Part shown: piece after piece, positions 51,677 to 61,741 of the stretch
Layout of the letters: every line of letters begins with the position of its first letter
Numbering within the stretch: position 1 is the first letter of the stretch
NCBI GenBank assembly: GCA_963775295.1
Contig: CAVZIK010000006.1
Location: 186,001-250,000 of the forward strand
Length of the DNA stretch: 64,000 nucleotides
From: JAMDEO01 sp963775295
GTDB lineage: Bacteria; Actinomycetota; Thermoleophilia; RBG-16-64-13
Direction of reading: 5' to 3'
Made by a program: the position numbers and the translations under genes
The notes under the pieces: model-generated
The model's input: the letters and a program-made list of their open reading frames with translations, nothing else
Database searches by the model: none
What the model was told of the DNA's origin: nothing

Positions 51677-52797
51677 TGAGTCAGGGCCTCCTTAATGGTG
51701 CGAAACATATCACCGATAGCGCATCGGGCGTCAACATTATACCTAAGGCGCTCCTGCGCCAGACAAACTGCCAACACAGCCTGCGTGAAGCCGAGCACAC
51801 TCCCGGATACAGCCTGGGCACGAAGCTCGGGAAGACGATCCTGGTTGAGGACCGCGGCCTCCGCCTGAACGGAGACCGCAGCCAAGTCACGATACCAGCC
51901 TGCATAAGTCTTGGTCACCCCATGTAGTCCCTGAGTAGTCAGGCGCCGCTGCTGACGCTTGAGCTTTTCGTCGTGCCGCTTCTTCAGCCAGTTGCGTGTG
52001 CGAGCGTCGCCGGCCCACTCGAGAGCCTGCTGCAGTTCAGCGTCCGCAGACGATACTCTCTCCAGCGCCCTGCACTCCACGGTGACCATCACCTCGTCCA
52101 CTGCCGCTTGTGTCGCCATGAGGCCCGCGGCGGGGAGATCCCGAGCAAGATCCAGCAACAATTCCCTCTGCCTACGCGCGCTTTCAGAGGTGGCCAGTTC
52201 CCGGGCGTAGCTGAGGTTACCCCCGGCCGCCCGGGCAAGAACCTCCGCCTCTCGGGGAGATAGTCCGAATCGACCCTGGATATCCACTATGGTTGCCTTC
52301 AGAGGTACCGGAGAGAATGCGACCACCTGGCAGCGAGACACCACTGTGGGAAGCAATCGCTCCGCATGATCCGTGACCAGGATGAAGTACACGTGAGGTG
52401 GCGGCTCTTCCAGCGTCTTGAGGAAAGCATTCGCCGATTCCGTGTTGAAGCTGTCGGCTTCTAGAAAAACGTACACTTTCGCGCGGGCCTCGAATGGCCG
52501 GTAGACGGCGTGCATGTTGATGGCCGTGATCTCCTCTTTCCGGATGAAACTGCCTTCAGGAGCCACGATCTCGACGTCCGGATGGAGGCCCTGCCTCACC
52601 CGACGGCACGTGCTGCATACACCGCACCCGCCTTCCGCGCAGGCTAGTCCAGCGGCCAGATCGAGAGCGGCGCTGGTCTTGCCTACGCCCGGGGGACCGG
52701 AGAAGAGATAAGCGTGCGACGCCCCCTGCTCCAAAGCCCGGCTTAGGATAGAAACGGCCATATCCTGGCCCACGATATCGGCAAACAGATCTTTCAA
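51661..52797 (-). CDS. holB: DNA polymerase III delta' subunit
   Basis: This is a clamp-loader subunit of the DnaX/HolB AAA+ family. The TTG at 52797 is chosen because homology begins at once (KDLFADIVGQDMAVSIL), GAGGCGAGG lies before it, and the longer frame would overlap tmk. This gives 378 residues. Walker A is FSGPPGVGKTS. The zinc-binding cysteines are in CAEGGCGVCSTCRRV. The sensor region ILVTDHAERLLPTVVSRCQ carries the SRC motif. It follows tmk by 31 bases. Confidence 0.93.
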   Translation of the reverse strand: MKDLFADIVGQDMAVSILSRALEQGASHAYLFSGPPGVGKTSAALDLAAGLACAEGGCGVCSTCRRVRQGLHPDVEIVAPEGSFIRKEEITAINMHAVYRPFEARAKVYVFLEADSFNTESANAFLKTLEEPPPHVYFILVTDHAERLLPTVVSRCQVVAFSPVPLKATIVDIQGRFGLSPREAEVLARAAGGNLSYARELATSESARRQRELLLDLARDLPAAGLMATQAAVDEVMVTVECRALERVSSADAELQQALEWAGDARTRNWLKKRHDEKLKRQQRRLTTQGLHGVTKTYAGWYRDLAAVSVQAEAAVLNQDRLPELRAQAVSGSVLGFTQAVLAVCLAQERLRYNVDARCAIGDMFRTIKEALTQWPML

Positions 52798-52828
52798 CGC
52801 GCCCTCGCCTCGGCCGGTACGCTCAACT

Positions 52829-53554
52829 CTAATGACTGAAGAGCTCGAACTCGTTCTCGACTTCTGTTCGGACCCTCTCCTGCACATCGGCCGCCGACCC
52901 ACGGGCGTCCACCCTGTGGATGCGGTGAGGATGCATAAGAAGAAGCTCGCGGTAGCCCGCTCCCACGCGCCGATGGAACTCTTCGTCTTCCGCCTCGAGC
53001 CTATCCGGCACCGCCGCCATGCGGGTGGCACGTATGTCGTCGTCGAGGTCGAGAAACAGCGTGAGGTCGGGAAACAGGCAGTCCGTCGCCCACGCGTTCA
53101 GCGTGATGATGTCGTCAGTGCCGAGGCCGCGCCCATAACCCTGATACGCGAGAGAGGAGTCGAGATAGCGATCGCAGAGAACGACCTGGCCGTCGTCAAG
53201 CGCAGGCCGGATGATCTTTTCCACAAGATGTGCGCGCGCCGCCGAATACAACAACGCCTCGGCCCGCGCGGACATCCCGTGATGGAGGGGATCAAGCAGC
53301 AGACGGCGGATACCCTCGCCCACGGCGGTGCCACCCGGTTCCCGCGTGATGGTGACTACGTAGCCGCGTTCGCGTAGACCGGCGGCCAATAGATCCATCT
53401 GGGTGGACTTGCCGCAACCGTCGAGGCCCTCGAACGTGATGAAAATGCCCTTCGTCCCGCTCCCCAGACCGGCGAGAACCGACTCGTCCAGCGACGCGTC
53501 CTCCGGAAGGGGCGGCAATCCGTTCGCTGGGTCGCTATCTGAGAAATGGGGCAC
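52829..53554 (-). CDS. tmk: Thymidylate kinase
   Basis: The enzyme phosphorylates dTMP to dTDP. The P-loop FEGLDGCGKSTQ sits at about residue 41, the DR-Y motif appears in VVLCDRYLDSSLAYQG, and the acidic LTLFLDLDDD segment follows. The 241 residues include about 35 extra N-terminal residues with no homology; the GTG start with CGGAG upstream is used, but an internal start is possible. It lies 18 bases after topA on the same strand. Confidence 0.94.
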   Translation of the reverse strand: MPHFSDSDPANGLPPLPEDASLDESVLAGLGSGTKGIFITFEGLDGCGKSTQMDLLAAGLRERGYVVTITREPGGTAVGEGIRRLLLDPLHHGMSARAEALLYSAARAHLVEKIIRPALDDGQVVLCDRYLDSSLAYQGYGRGLGTDDIITLNAWATDCLFPDLTLFLDLDDDIRATRMAAVPDRLEAEDEEFHRRVGAGYRELLLMHPHRIHRVDARGSAADVQERVRTEVENEFELFSH

Positions 53555-53572
53555 TATCGCTCCGGGAGAAAG

Positions 53573-55837
53573 TCAATCCTCGGCGTCGCTGGTCTTCTTG
53601 GCCCTCTTGACAGCGGGCTTCTTCGCGGACGGCTTCTTCACCGCTGCCTTCGTCACAGGCTTTGCGGCGATCTTCGTCGCCGGTTTCCGCGCAGGCTTGG
53701 CGGCCGGCTTCGCGGAAGTCTTAGCTGCCGTCTTGGCCGTTGTCTTGGACGCCGCCTTTGTGGAAGGCTTTGCGGCGGCCTCTGCCTTGGCCTCCCTGGC
53801 GGCTCTCTTGGCACGGTACTCGGCCTTGGTGGAGCAGTTCGGATCGAGACAGAGGATCCACGGCCTCCGGCCTCCCAGCACCTTGATCTTGGGGGTGCCG
53901 CACTCTGGACACACGTCTCCGGTACCGATGATGTCGCCCCGCTGCGGTATCGGATAGGTCTGATCGCAGTCGGGGTAGCCCTCACAGCCCACAAAGCGCT
54001 TTTTGGTCGCCTTGGAGCGGATGATGCGGATGCGGTGGGTGCCGCACTTGGGGCACTCACCCAGGATGCGGTCGTCGGTGATGCCTTCGTAGATCTTGGC
54101 CGCCATCTGCTCCTTGTGCTGTTCCAGAGAGCTGTAGGCCTGCCGCAGCAGATCACGGGAGATGCCGACCACCGCGTCCTTGGTGAGGTCGCGCTCGGAG
54201 ATGAGATCCATGTCCTTCTCCAACTGGGCCGTCATCTCGGGCGACGCTATGCGAGGAGCGAATTCCTGCAGGGCCTCGGCCAACTTGATGCCCATCTCCG
54301 TGGGCTCAACCGGGTTGCCGTGCACGTAGCCACGGTCGTACAAGTTCTGAATGATGGCATGCCGCGTGGCCTTGGTGCCGAGATTGTGCTTCTCCATCAA
54401 CTCGATGAGAGGCCCCTGGCCATATCTCGATGGAGGCTGGGTCTCTTTGCCCTCGAGTTGCTTGTCGACAAGATGCACCGAGTCTCCCGCCTGCAGCAAG
54501 GGCAGTTCGGAATCCTTCTGCCGCCCATATGCGTAGTAATCCATCCAGCCCGCTTGGAGCACGCGACTGCCGCGAGCAAAGAAGGGCTCACCATCCACAG
54601 TCAAGTCGATGCGATTGGACTCCATCTGAGCTTCATCGGCCAGCGTGGCCATGAAGCGGCGCGCAATCAGCTCGTACAGACGCCACTCCCGATCTCCCAA
54701 CTCGCCGCGGCGCGGCGCGCCCGTGGGGTAGATCGGCGGATGGTCTGTGGTCCGTTTCTCGCCGCGACTCGGCGTGAGGGTGGGCCGTGAGAGCAACTGC
54801 CCGGCTTCTCGCTTGAATTCGCCCGAAGCGAGGATCTCGAGAGCTTCACGCAGGTCGAGCGACGATGGATAGACAGTGTTGTCGGTACGCGGGTAGCTGA
54901 TGTGCCCAGACATGTAGAGATCCTCAGCTATGCGCATGACCGCCGCGGCGCTGTATCCCAACGATGTAGCAGCGCTGGTGAAACTCGTGGTGTTGAAAGG
55001 AGCCGGACGAGGCACCTTGCGCTTGGTCTGTTTAACCGCTTCCACCCTACCGGGGCCGACCAGCTTCTCGAAGACGGCGTTGGCTCGCCCCTCGTCGAGG
55101 AACCGTTCTTCCTTGTGTACAGCACCGAAAGATTGCCCGTCGCCCTCGAATTCAACCTTGACCACCCAGTAGAGCTCGGGGACGAATGCTCTGCGTTCCT
55201 TCTCCCGCTCAGCGACCAGAACCAATGTCGGCGTCTGCACCCGTCCGACGCTGAGGAACTGGCTGCCCAAACGAGACGTGGCCAAGGACACGAAGCGGGT
55301 AAGGGTGGCGCCCCAGATGAGGTCGATGTCCTGCCGAGCTTCCCCCGCGCGGGCGAGTGGCTCGGAAAGGTGATCCAGATTCGAAAAGGCCCGAGTGATC
55401 TCTCCTCGGGTGAGAGCAGAAAAGCGCGCTCTGCGGGCCACCCTGATCAACTTGGGATTCTCTTCCCCGGCCAGATTGAGAGCCTCGAGCCCGATGAGTT
55501 CGCCCTCGCGATCGAAGTCGGTGGCAATGATTAGCTTGGTGGAGTCCGCCGCCAGCTTCTTAACGACCCGCACGACCGCCTTGGCGGTCTCAGTCTTGAT
55601 GAGGGGCGCATCAATGAGGGCTTTGGGCTCAACCTTGCGCCACTCCGAATACTCGGGGGGAAAGTCGACCTGCACCACGTGGCCCTTGAGTCCCACGGCC
55701 ATGCTCGGCTCGCCCTCGGCGTCCGTAAAGACGTAGAACGGGATCTTGTAGAACGCCTCCTCCTTGGCACCATCGGCGGCCAGGATGCCCGCGATCTTCT
55801 TCGCGGCGTCGTTTTTCTCTGTGATGATCAGTCGCAC
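53573..55837 (-). CDS. topA: DNA topoisomerase I, archaeal-type
   Basis: This type IA topoisomerase relaxes negative supercoils. The 754 residues comprise a Toprim domain (MRLIITEKNDAAKKIA, acidic DFDREGE at 107-113), the core with SVGRVQTPTL near 196 and the catalytic Tyr315 in GHISYPRTDN. Two zinc ribbons follow (CPKCG ... CEGYPDC near 590-615, CPECG ... CLDPNC near 640-665), then a 90-residue lysine/alanine-rich tail ending KRAKKTSDAED. The N-terminal half (GLKGHVVQVDFPPEYSEW) resembles archaeal TopA more than the usual bacterial enzyme. The basic tail is like those of Actinomycetota. Confidence 0.94.
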   Translation of the reverse strand: MRLIITEKNDAAKKIAGILAADGAKEEAFYKIPFYVFTDAEGEPSMAVGLKGHVVQVDFPPEYSEWRKVEPKALIDAPLIKTETAKAVVRVVKKLAADSTKLIIATDFDREGELIGLEALNLAGEENPKLIRVARRARFSALTRGEITRAFSNLDHLSEPLARAGEARQDIDLIWGATLTRFVSLATSRLGSQFLSVGRVQTPTLVLVAEREKERRAFVPELYWVVKVEFEGDGQSFGAVHKEERFLDEGRANAVFEKLVGPGRVEAVKQTKRKVPRPAPFNTTSFTSAATSLGYSAAAVMRIAEDLYMSGHISYPRTDNTVYPSSLDLREALEILASGEFKREAGQLLSRPTLTPSRGEKRTTDHPPIYPTGAPRRGELGDREWRLYELIARRFMATLADEAQMESNRIDLTVDGEPFFARGSRVLQAGWMDYYAYGRQKDSELPLLQAGDSVHLVDKQLEGKETQPPSRYGQGPLIELMEKHNLGTKATRHAIIQNLYDRGYVHGNPVEPTEMGIKLAEALQEFAPRIASPEMTAQLEKDMDLISERDLTKDAVVGISRDLLRQAYSSLEQHKEQMAAKIYEGITDDRILGECPKCGTHRIRIIRSKATKKRFVGCEGYPDCDQTYPIPQRGDIIGTGDVCPECGTPKIKVLGGRRPWILCLDPNCSTKAEYRAKRAAREAKAEAAAKPSTKAASKTTAKTAAKTSAKPAAKPARKPATKIAAKPVTKAAVKKPSAKKPAVKRAKKTSDAED

Positions 55838-55952
55838 CAGGCAAGCTCCTCGTCGGCCGGGATGTCAGGCGCGAAAGATAGCACGCCAAAGCAAGTGGAA
55901 TGCAAGGACTACAAAAAAAGAGGTCGTCTTCGAAAGACTCCCGCTCGGAATC

Positions 55953-56288
55953 TCAGATGCCCGAAACCGCGTCGGCAACCTGCGGGAATATTGGGAACAG
56001 GCCGTCGAAACCGGTGATGCGGAATATCTTGAGCAGGTAGGGATCGTCGACCACGAGCCGGAAATCTCCCGAGTCTGTCGTCGACTGCCGCAAAGCGCTC
56101 ACCAGAACCCCAAGTGCCGTGGAGTCGATGAAGTGCACCTCCGAGAGGTCTAGAATCACCCTTTGCCCGCTCGCTATGGCATCGGCAAGCGTTTCCTTCA
56201 GTCGTGGAGCGGTATAGACATCGAGATCGCCGCCGACATGGATGATAGATAGCCCGTCTACAACGTCTGTGCTGATAGAAAGATTCAC
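55953..56288 (-). CDS. STAS-domain anti-sigma factor antagonist
   Basis: This 111-residue STAS protein is of the SpoIIAA/RsbV type. The central motif VILDLSEVHFIDSTALGVLV contains the serine (FIDSTALG) normally phosphorylated by an anti-sigma kinase. GGGGGA precedes the GTG. No partner kinase or sigma factor is adjacent. Confidence 0.93.
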   Translation of the reverse strand: MNLSISTDVVDGLSIIHVGGDLDVYTAPRLKETLADAIASGQRVILDLSEVHFIDSTALGVLVSALRQSTTDSGDFRLVVDDPYLLKIFRITGFDGLFPIFPQVADAVSGI

Positions 56289-56408
56289 GCGTATCCCCCG
56301 GTCGTCAGGGCCGTCCCGATGCCAAAGCCTGTGTCCGGCAGCAGCCAGTTATTACCAAGTATACGCCAGTCCGCACCTCTGCAAACCGGCAGCGTCCGGG
56401 TCAGAGAC

Positions 56409-57110
56409 CTACGGAGTGGTGGACGCCGCCGTCGTTGTCGAGGCGCCGGCCCCCGTAGTCGCGGTCGTGGCAGCCCCCCCGGACGTAGTCGTCGTCGCTC
56501 CTGCGGCGGTGGTCGTCGTGGTGCTCTTGGCACTCAGCTTCGTGATCTGGTCCTGCACGGTAGAGGCCATATCGCCACTCGGCGCAAGTTCCAGATACTT
56601 CTGCCAGGCTAGAATCGCGGCCTCGGTATTACCGAGGTAGTTCTGTGCAGAGCCAAGCTTGAGGTAGACATCCGGATTGTTCGGATCCACGGACGTTGCC
56701 TTGTTGAGAACGGTCGCGGCCGATTGGTAATCGGAAAGATCCGAACTCATGTACAGATTGGCAAGCCTGATGTAGACGTCCTTCTGGCTGGGGTCGAGAG
56801 CGATGACGTTCTCCAGGTATACCGTGGCTTCCTTGAACTGGTTGTTCTGCTGAAAAAGAGTGGCTATTCCAAGCATGGCGGTGACATCAGTTGGATTCTT
56901 CGCAAGAGTGGCCTGGTAGGCGGCCAGTTGCTGTTGAGGGGTCTCGCTGGTCGCGGTGCTGGACTTGCCGCCGGTGAACAGCGAAGAGATGTTGAAACCA
57001 CCCCCGCCGTAGCCGACCCCAAGGAAAATGAAACCCACCGCAAAAATAATCGCCAGGAAGAGGGCGACCCACTTAGCCCATCTGTTGATGCGCTTTCGAT
57101 CGAGCAGCAA
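56409..57110 (-). CDS. Membrane-anchored TPR protein
   Basis: This 233-residue protein has a basic start (MLLDRKRINRWAKW), one membrane helix (VALFLAIIFAVGFIFLGVGY), a glycine/serine linker and about three tetratricopeptide repeats (residues 76-195, for example AYQATLAKNPTDVTAMLGIA and AATVLNKATSVDPNNPDVYL). It ends in a threonine/alanine-rich tail that is probably disordered or glycosylated. Likely an extracytoplasmic scaffold. Function unknown. Confidence 0.85.
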   Translation of the reverse strand: MLLDRKRINRWAKWVALFLAIIFAVGFIFLGVGYGGGGFNISSLFTGGKSSTATSETPQQQLAAYQATLAKNPTDVTAMLGIATLFQQNNQFKEATVYLENVIALDPSQKDVYIRLANLYMSSDLSDYQSAATVLNKATSVDPNNPDVYLKLGSAQNYLGNTEAAILAWQKYLELAPSGDMASTVQDQITKLSAKSTTTTTAAGATTTTSGGAATTATTGAGASTTTAASTTP

Positions 57111-57235
57111 AATAATCTCCTAATCACGCTGCGGAAATGCCCATCAGATTATGCCGCATTATCGGTCCATCGACTACCTAACAAGACGCTGAAAACACGC
57201 TGCAAGTTCCGCAGCATATCAGGTCTTGCGGGCGA

Positions 57236-58648
57236 CTACCCAACGCCACGAGGCTCCAACCCGAGCTTCGTTCGAACCGCGGCGAAGTCCGCGTCCAGAT
57301 CGTCCTTGTCGCTCGGCATCGCCACTTTGTCGACGACCACGATGCCGCCCACCATGGTCAGGCGGACGTGCTCCGCCGTGGCACCCGAGACGACCCGAGA
57401 GATCAAGCCACTCTCGCCTGAGACGGGAACGGGTAGTTGCACCGCGATTAGATCCGCCTCTTTGCCCACCTCCAGGCTTCCCAGTCGATTGCGAAAACCA
57501 AGTGCTGCGGCCCCCTCCAAGGTCGCCATTCGCAGCACGTCGATCTCCTCGAGACTGACCGCACTCGGCGAATGGAGGTCGAGAGCCTCGAAGCCGTGGG
57601 CGGCACGGAGCGGTGCGCGTTCCGCGCGCGCGCGGCTCATATCCAGGGCCGCTCGCATCTCCGCGAAAAGGTCCAACGTCTCGTTCGAGGCCAGGCTGTC
57701 GGTGCCCAGCCCGACCGCGGCGCCCGCCGCTCGGAGCTCGGCCACCGGCGCGATGCCACAATGGAGCCGCCTGTTGGAGCGCGGACAGTGGGCAACGTTG
57801 GCGCCGCTGCGCGCCAGAACCGCGACGTCATTGGTGTCCAGTTGAACGCAGTGCACTGCCAGCATCTCCGGTCCGAGAACGTCGGCTTGTTCGAGAAACA
57901 AAACAGGGCTCACCCCCGGGGGCGACCATCGCTGACCTCTCCACAGTTGCGCCGCTTTGTAGGCTTGGGCTATGGCCCCCGTCCCGTACGTCAGAAGTTC
58001 GACCTCGGACTTCGACTCAGCGACGTGGGTGGCGAGACGAAGGCCCCGGCGGCGCGCGAAGCGTGCCAACTCCCGGAAAAGCCTGCGAGAAACCGAATAA
58101 GGGGCATGGGGAGACAGCCCGGGCTCCACGAGCGGCCCGCATGCGGCGGCAAGGTCGGCCAGCCGAGTCTCCATCCGGTCCATGGTTTTGGGCAGTTCCG
58201 CATCGTCCAGCCCGACAACCTCCAGGTGAATGCGGGCGCGCAGCCCGGCTTCGCCGGCGGCGCGCGCCGACGTCCAGCCCTCGAACGCGGTGTCCGCGAG
58301 GCAGGTCATACCGGCCCGCGCGCATTCTCTTGCCCCCCACCGAGCGGAAATGGCGTAGTCGTCAACCGAGAGCTTTCTTCTGGCGAGAAGAAGCCGCAGC
58401 ATCCACTCCCCGAAGCCGCACGAACCGCTGAAGCCGCAAAACGCAGAGTACTCGAGATGGCTGTGGACGTTCACCAGGCCAGGCATAAGGACACATCCGG
58501 GAAAGCTACGAATTTCTTCTCCGAACCGGCGGGCCCGCAGCTCCGCAGCGGGCCCCACGTCCGCTATCTTCCCGTCCACGACGGCAACGGCACCGTAGGC
58601 CACAGGCGGGCCACTCATGGGAAGGATCCAATCGGCTTCAAGCAGCAC
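57236..58648 (-). CDS. Amidohydrolase-family deaminase (SAH/aminodeoxyfutalosine deaminase type)
   Basis: This metal-dependent deaminase has 470 residues. It shows the HxH metal motif in GLVNVHSHLEYS, a further histidine in PHAPYSVS, the third ligand in LATHVAESKSE, and the late aspartate in GLGTDSLASNETLDLF. Related enzymes deaminate S-adenosylhomocysteine, methylthioadenosine or 6-amino-6-deoxyfutalosine in menaquinone synthesis. It begins 50 bases after nuoN on the same strand, so it probably belongs to the complex I transcript. That setting makes a quinone-related role attractive but unproven. Confidence 0.83.
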   Translation of the reverse strand: MLLEADWILPMSGPPVAYGAVAVVDGKIADVGPAAELRARRFGEEIRSFPGCVLMPGLVNVHSHLEYSAFCGFSGSCGFGEWMLRLLLARRKLSVDDYAISARWGARECARAGMTCLADTAFEGWTSARAAGEAGLRARIHLEVVGLDDAELPKTMDRMETRLADLAAACGPLVEPGLSPHAPYSVSRRLFRELARFARRRGLRLATHVAESKSEVELLTYGTGAIAQAYKAAQLWRGQRWSPPGVSPVLFLEQADVLGPEMLAVHCVQLDTNDVAVLARSGANVAHCPRSNRRLHCGIAPVAELRAAGAAVGLGTDSLASNETLDLFAEMRAALDMSRARAERAPLRAAHGFEALDLHSPSAVSLEEIDVLRMATLEGAAALGFRNRLGSLEVGKEADLIAVQLPVPVSGESGLISRVVSGATAEHVRLTMVGGIVVVDKVAMPSDKDDLDADFAAVRTKLGLEPRGVG

Positions 58649-58698
58649 GGGTCGCCTCCTCCGCCGCCGCGTCAGGAGGCGGAACGCTCAAAGTGCGG

Positions 58699-60156
58699 TC
58701 ACTTGAAGAGCGCGTCGAATGCCCTGACGACCGAATCCCAGAGCCAGCTGGGAAAAATGCCGATCGCAAGCGTTGCCAACGCACTGAGGGCGAGCGCTGC
58801 CGCCATCCCCCCGGAGATGGGCCCGCTGATGTTCAGTTCTTCCTCCGGCTCTTTGAAGAACATCACGATGATCACCCTCAGGTAATAGTAGGCCGAAACC
58901 GCGCTGAGCAGCACACCGATAACGGCCAGCCAGATCAAATTGGCCCAAACGACCGCGCCGAAAAGATAGAACTTGGCGATAAAGCCGGCCGTTCCAGGGA
59001 TCCCAGTCAGAGACAGCAGAAAAAGCGACAGAAGCACTCCAGCCCAAGGCGATCGTCTACCCAACCCGGCCATCTGCCCGAGTGAGTAGTCGAACTTACC
59101 CGGAGCCTGAGATTTCAGGTAGGTCAGCACTCCGAAGGCGCCGAGATTCATGAAGGTGTAGGCTGCCAAGTAGAGAAGCACGGCCTCACCCGGGTAGGAG
59201 TTCTTGCTGAACCCCATCGCCCCGACCCCTGCGAGAAGGTAGCCGGCATGGGCTATCGAGGAGTAGGCCAGCATCCGCTTTACGTTCGTCTGGACGAGAG
59301 CGAAGAGGTTACCCACCAACATTGTCAGCACTGCGAGCACGATGAAGAGGACGCCCCATTGCGCCGCGACCCCAGGGAAGGCGCCGATAAAGGCCGCCAT
59401 GATCACGGAGAATGCCGCCGCCTTGGGTCCGACCGAGAAGAATGCGGCGATGGGCGTTGGAGCCCCCTGATATACGTCGGGTGTCCACATGTGGAAGGGC
59501 GCAGCCGAAACTTTGAAGGCCAGCCCGACGGCAACGAGGAACACCGCGAAAATGATTCCAGAGGTCGCCACGTGGCCGCTCAGCGCTTGACCGATTGCGC
59601 GGTAGTTCGTGGCTCCCGTCTCACCGTAAACCAGCGATATGCCGTACAACATGATCGCCGAGGCAAATGACCCTGTGAGGAAGTATTTGAGCGAAGACTC
59701 GTTGGAACGCACACGGTATCGGAAGAAGGCCGCAAGCAAGTAACTGCTGATGGCCATCAGCTCCAATGAGACGTAAAACGGTATGAGATCCCGCGAAGCG
59801 GCCATGAGATCCATCCCGATGACCGCGAACAGCAACAAGGCGTAGTACTCGCCCAGATGGCGCCGATGCGATTCCAGATACTCCGAGGACATGAGCAGCG
59901 TGATAGCCGCGCCCGCCGCGAACAGCACTTTGAAGAACACCGCCCAATCGTTGAGCACCAGCATGCCCGAAAAGGCCAACCTGTTCTGTCCCAACAAACC
60001 CAACGCCACTGCGGCCGACGAGAATAGCCCCGTCAGCGCAATTGCCATAACGACGGTCCTATCATTCTTGACGAACGGCTCCACCAGCAGGATCGCGCAG
60101 GCGGCGACCAGAATGATGAGTTCGGGGACGACGGTGATCAGGTCTGCGGCAGGCAT
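58699..60156 (-). CDS. nuoN: NADH-quinone oxidoreductase subunit N
   Basis: This is an antiporter-like membrane subunit of complex I, 485 residues with about fourteen helices. Landmarks are the key lysine region in FKVSAAPFHMWTPDVYQGAPT and the VKRMLAYSSIAHAGYLL stretch. It is co-transcribed with nuoM, one base apart. Confidence 0.96.
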   Translation of the reverse strand: MPAADLITVVPELIILVAACAILLVEPFVKNDRTVVMAIALTGLFSSAAVALGLLGQNRLAFSGMLVLNDWAVFFKVLFAAGAAITLLMSSEYLESHRRHLGEYYALLLFAVIGMDLMAASRDLIPFYVSLELMAISSYLLAAFFRYRVRSNESSLKYFLTGSFASAIMLYGISLVYGETGATNYRAIGQALSGHVATSGIIFAVFLVAVGLAFKVSAAPFHMWTPDVYQGAPTPIAAFFSVGPKAAAFSVIMAAFIGAFPGVAAQWGVLFIVLAVLTMLVGNLFALVQTNVKRMLAYSSIAHAGYLLAGVGAMGFSKNSYPGEAVLLYLAAYTFMNLGAFGVLTYLKSQAPGKFDYSLGQMAGLGRRSPWAGVLLSLFLLSLTGIPGTAGFIAKFYLFGAVVWANLIWLAVIGVLLSAVSAYYYLRVIIVMFFKEPEEELNISGPISGGMAAALALSALATLAIGIFPSWLWDSVVRAFDALFK

Positions 60157-60157
60157 A

Positions 60158-61720
60158 CTAGTTCCCCCCGAACAAAGACGCAGCCAGGTGGACGAGACCG
60201 GTCCCGCGCTGAGCCAGATACGGCTGCACCTGGGAGATGATGTTCTGTGCCGGGGCCTGTATGAAGTTCAAGAACGTGTGCGGGTAGAGCCCGATCCATA
60301 CGGCCATGCCGACCAGGGGCAGAAGCGTCACGATCTCTCTCGCATTGAGGTCCTTGAGGGTCGCCCACTTCTCGTTCGTCTGTTGGAACATCGTGCGCTG
60401 GTACATCCAAAGCAGATACGCCGCGCCAAGGATGATGCCGACGGAAGCGATGATCGCGAAGATCTTCGCGAACTGGAAGGCCCCCACGAGAATCAGGAAT
60501 TCGCCCACGAAGCCACTCAATCCGGGCAGTCCCAAGCTACCCAGGACAAACAGGCTGAAGAAGGCCGCGGCTATGGGCATGGGTTTGGCCATACCCCCGT
60601 AGTCGCTGATGAGGCGCGTGTGGGTCCGATCGTAGAAGAAGCCGACCATCATGAAGAGCGCGCCGGTAAGCACGCCGTGGTTGATCATCTGCAGCACCGA
60701 TCCTTCGATGCCCTGCAGGTTGAAGACGAACAACCCCGCCGTCACGAACCCCATGTGGCTCACCGACGAATACGCCACCAAGCGTTTCATGTCCGGCTGG
60801 ACCAGGGACATGGCTGCGCCGTAGACGATGGCAATCACCGACAGTATAAGGACCGGTATCATGGCCCGCACGGCCATCTCCGGGAAGAAGCCCACGCAGA
60901 AGCGGATCATCCCGTAGACGCCCATTTTCAGGAGAACGCCGGCCAGTATCACCGACCCCGCGGTCGGCGCTTCCGTATGCGCATCCGGGAGCCATGTATG
61001 AACCGGGAACATGGGAACCTTGATGGCGAAAGCTATGAAGAAGGCTGCGAAAGACCAAGCCGCGACTGACACGGGGAAGCCGGCGTTCTGCAGCGTCAGG
61101 ATGTCGAAGGTCAGGCCGCCGCCATTCTTCGCGTACCACCACACGATCGCCAGAATGGCTACCAGCATGAGAACAGATCCCACGAACGTGTAGAGGAAGA
61201 ACTTCACTGCCGCGTACACCCGACGCGGACCTCCCCACAGCCCAATGATGAAGTACATCGGAATGAGCTGGATCTCCCAGAACACGTAGAAGAGAAAGAG
61301 ATCCATGGAGACGAACACGCCGAGCATCCCGGTCTCGAGCACCAGGAGACTGATGAAGAAGGCCAGCCCCCGGTCCTTGATCGAGCTCCACGAGCCCAGG
61401 ATGGCGACGACTGAGAGCAGCGTGGTCAGCAAGATCAACAGCATGGAAATGCCGTCGATGCCCAGATGGTAGGAGATTCCCAGACTCGCGATCCAGCTGG
61501 AATTTTCCTGGAACTGGTAGGCGGCAGTTCCGGTGTGGAACTGCGTGGCCAAGAAGATCGCGAGGGCGAGGGTGACGATGCTGGTGACGAGCGCGGTTGC
61601 CTTATAGGCGTTTGGACGCCTGCGCATGAAGACAAGCATGACCAGGGCTCCCGCCACCGGCAGGAAGGTCAGGAACGTGAGTCCCCTGAACCCCAGTTGT
61701 GTCGCAAAATCGAACTCCAC
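60158..61720 (-). CDS. nuoM: NADH-quinone oxidoreductase subunit M
   Basis: This proton-pumping antiporter-like subunit has 520 residues. It contains FAIKVPMFPVHTWLPDAHTEAPT, the conserved glutamate in the FWEIQLIPMYFI segment, and DMKRLVAYSSVSHMGFV. A GTG start is used. It lies 21 bases after nuoL. Confidence 0.97.
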   Translation of the reverse strand: MEFDFATQLGFRGLTFLTFLPVAGALVMLVFMRRRPNAYKATALVTSIVTLALAIFLATQFHTGTAAYQFQENSSWIASLGISYHLGIDGISMLLILLTTLLSVVAILGSWSSIKDRGLAFFISLLVLETGMLGVFVSMDLFLFYVFWEIQLIPMYFIIGLWGGPRRVYAAVKFFLYTFVGSVLMLVAILAIVWWYAKNGGGLTFDILTLQNAGFPVSVAAWSFAAFFIAFAIKVPMFPVHTWLPDAHTEAPTAGSVILAGVLLKMGVYGMIRFCVGFFPEMAVRAMIPVLILSVIAIVYGAAMSLVQPDMKRLVAYSSVSHMGFVTAGLFVFNLQGIEGSVLQMINHGVLTGALFMMVGFFYDRTHTRLISDYGGMAKPMPIAAAFFSLFVLGSLGLPGLSGFVGEFLILVGAFQFAKIFAIIASVGIILGAAYLLWMYQRTMFQQTNEKWATLKDLNAREIVTLLPLVGMAVWIGLYPHTFLNFIQAPAQNIISQVQPYLAQRGTGLVHLAASLFGGN

Positions 61721-61741
61721 TATCTCACCCTTCAGCGCAGC

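Noticed and set aside
52798..53031. N-terminal extension of HolB
   Set aside because: It would overlap tmk by about 200 bases, and the clamp-loader homology starts immediately at the TTG at 52797.
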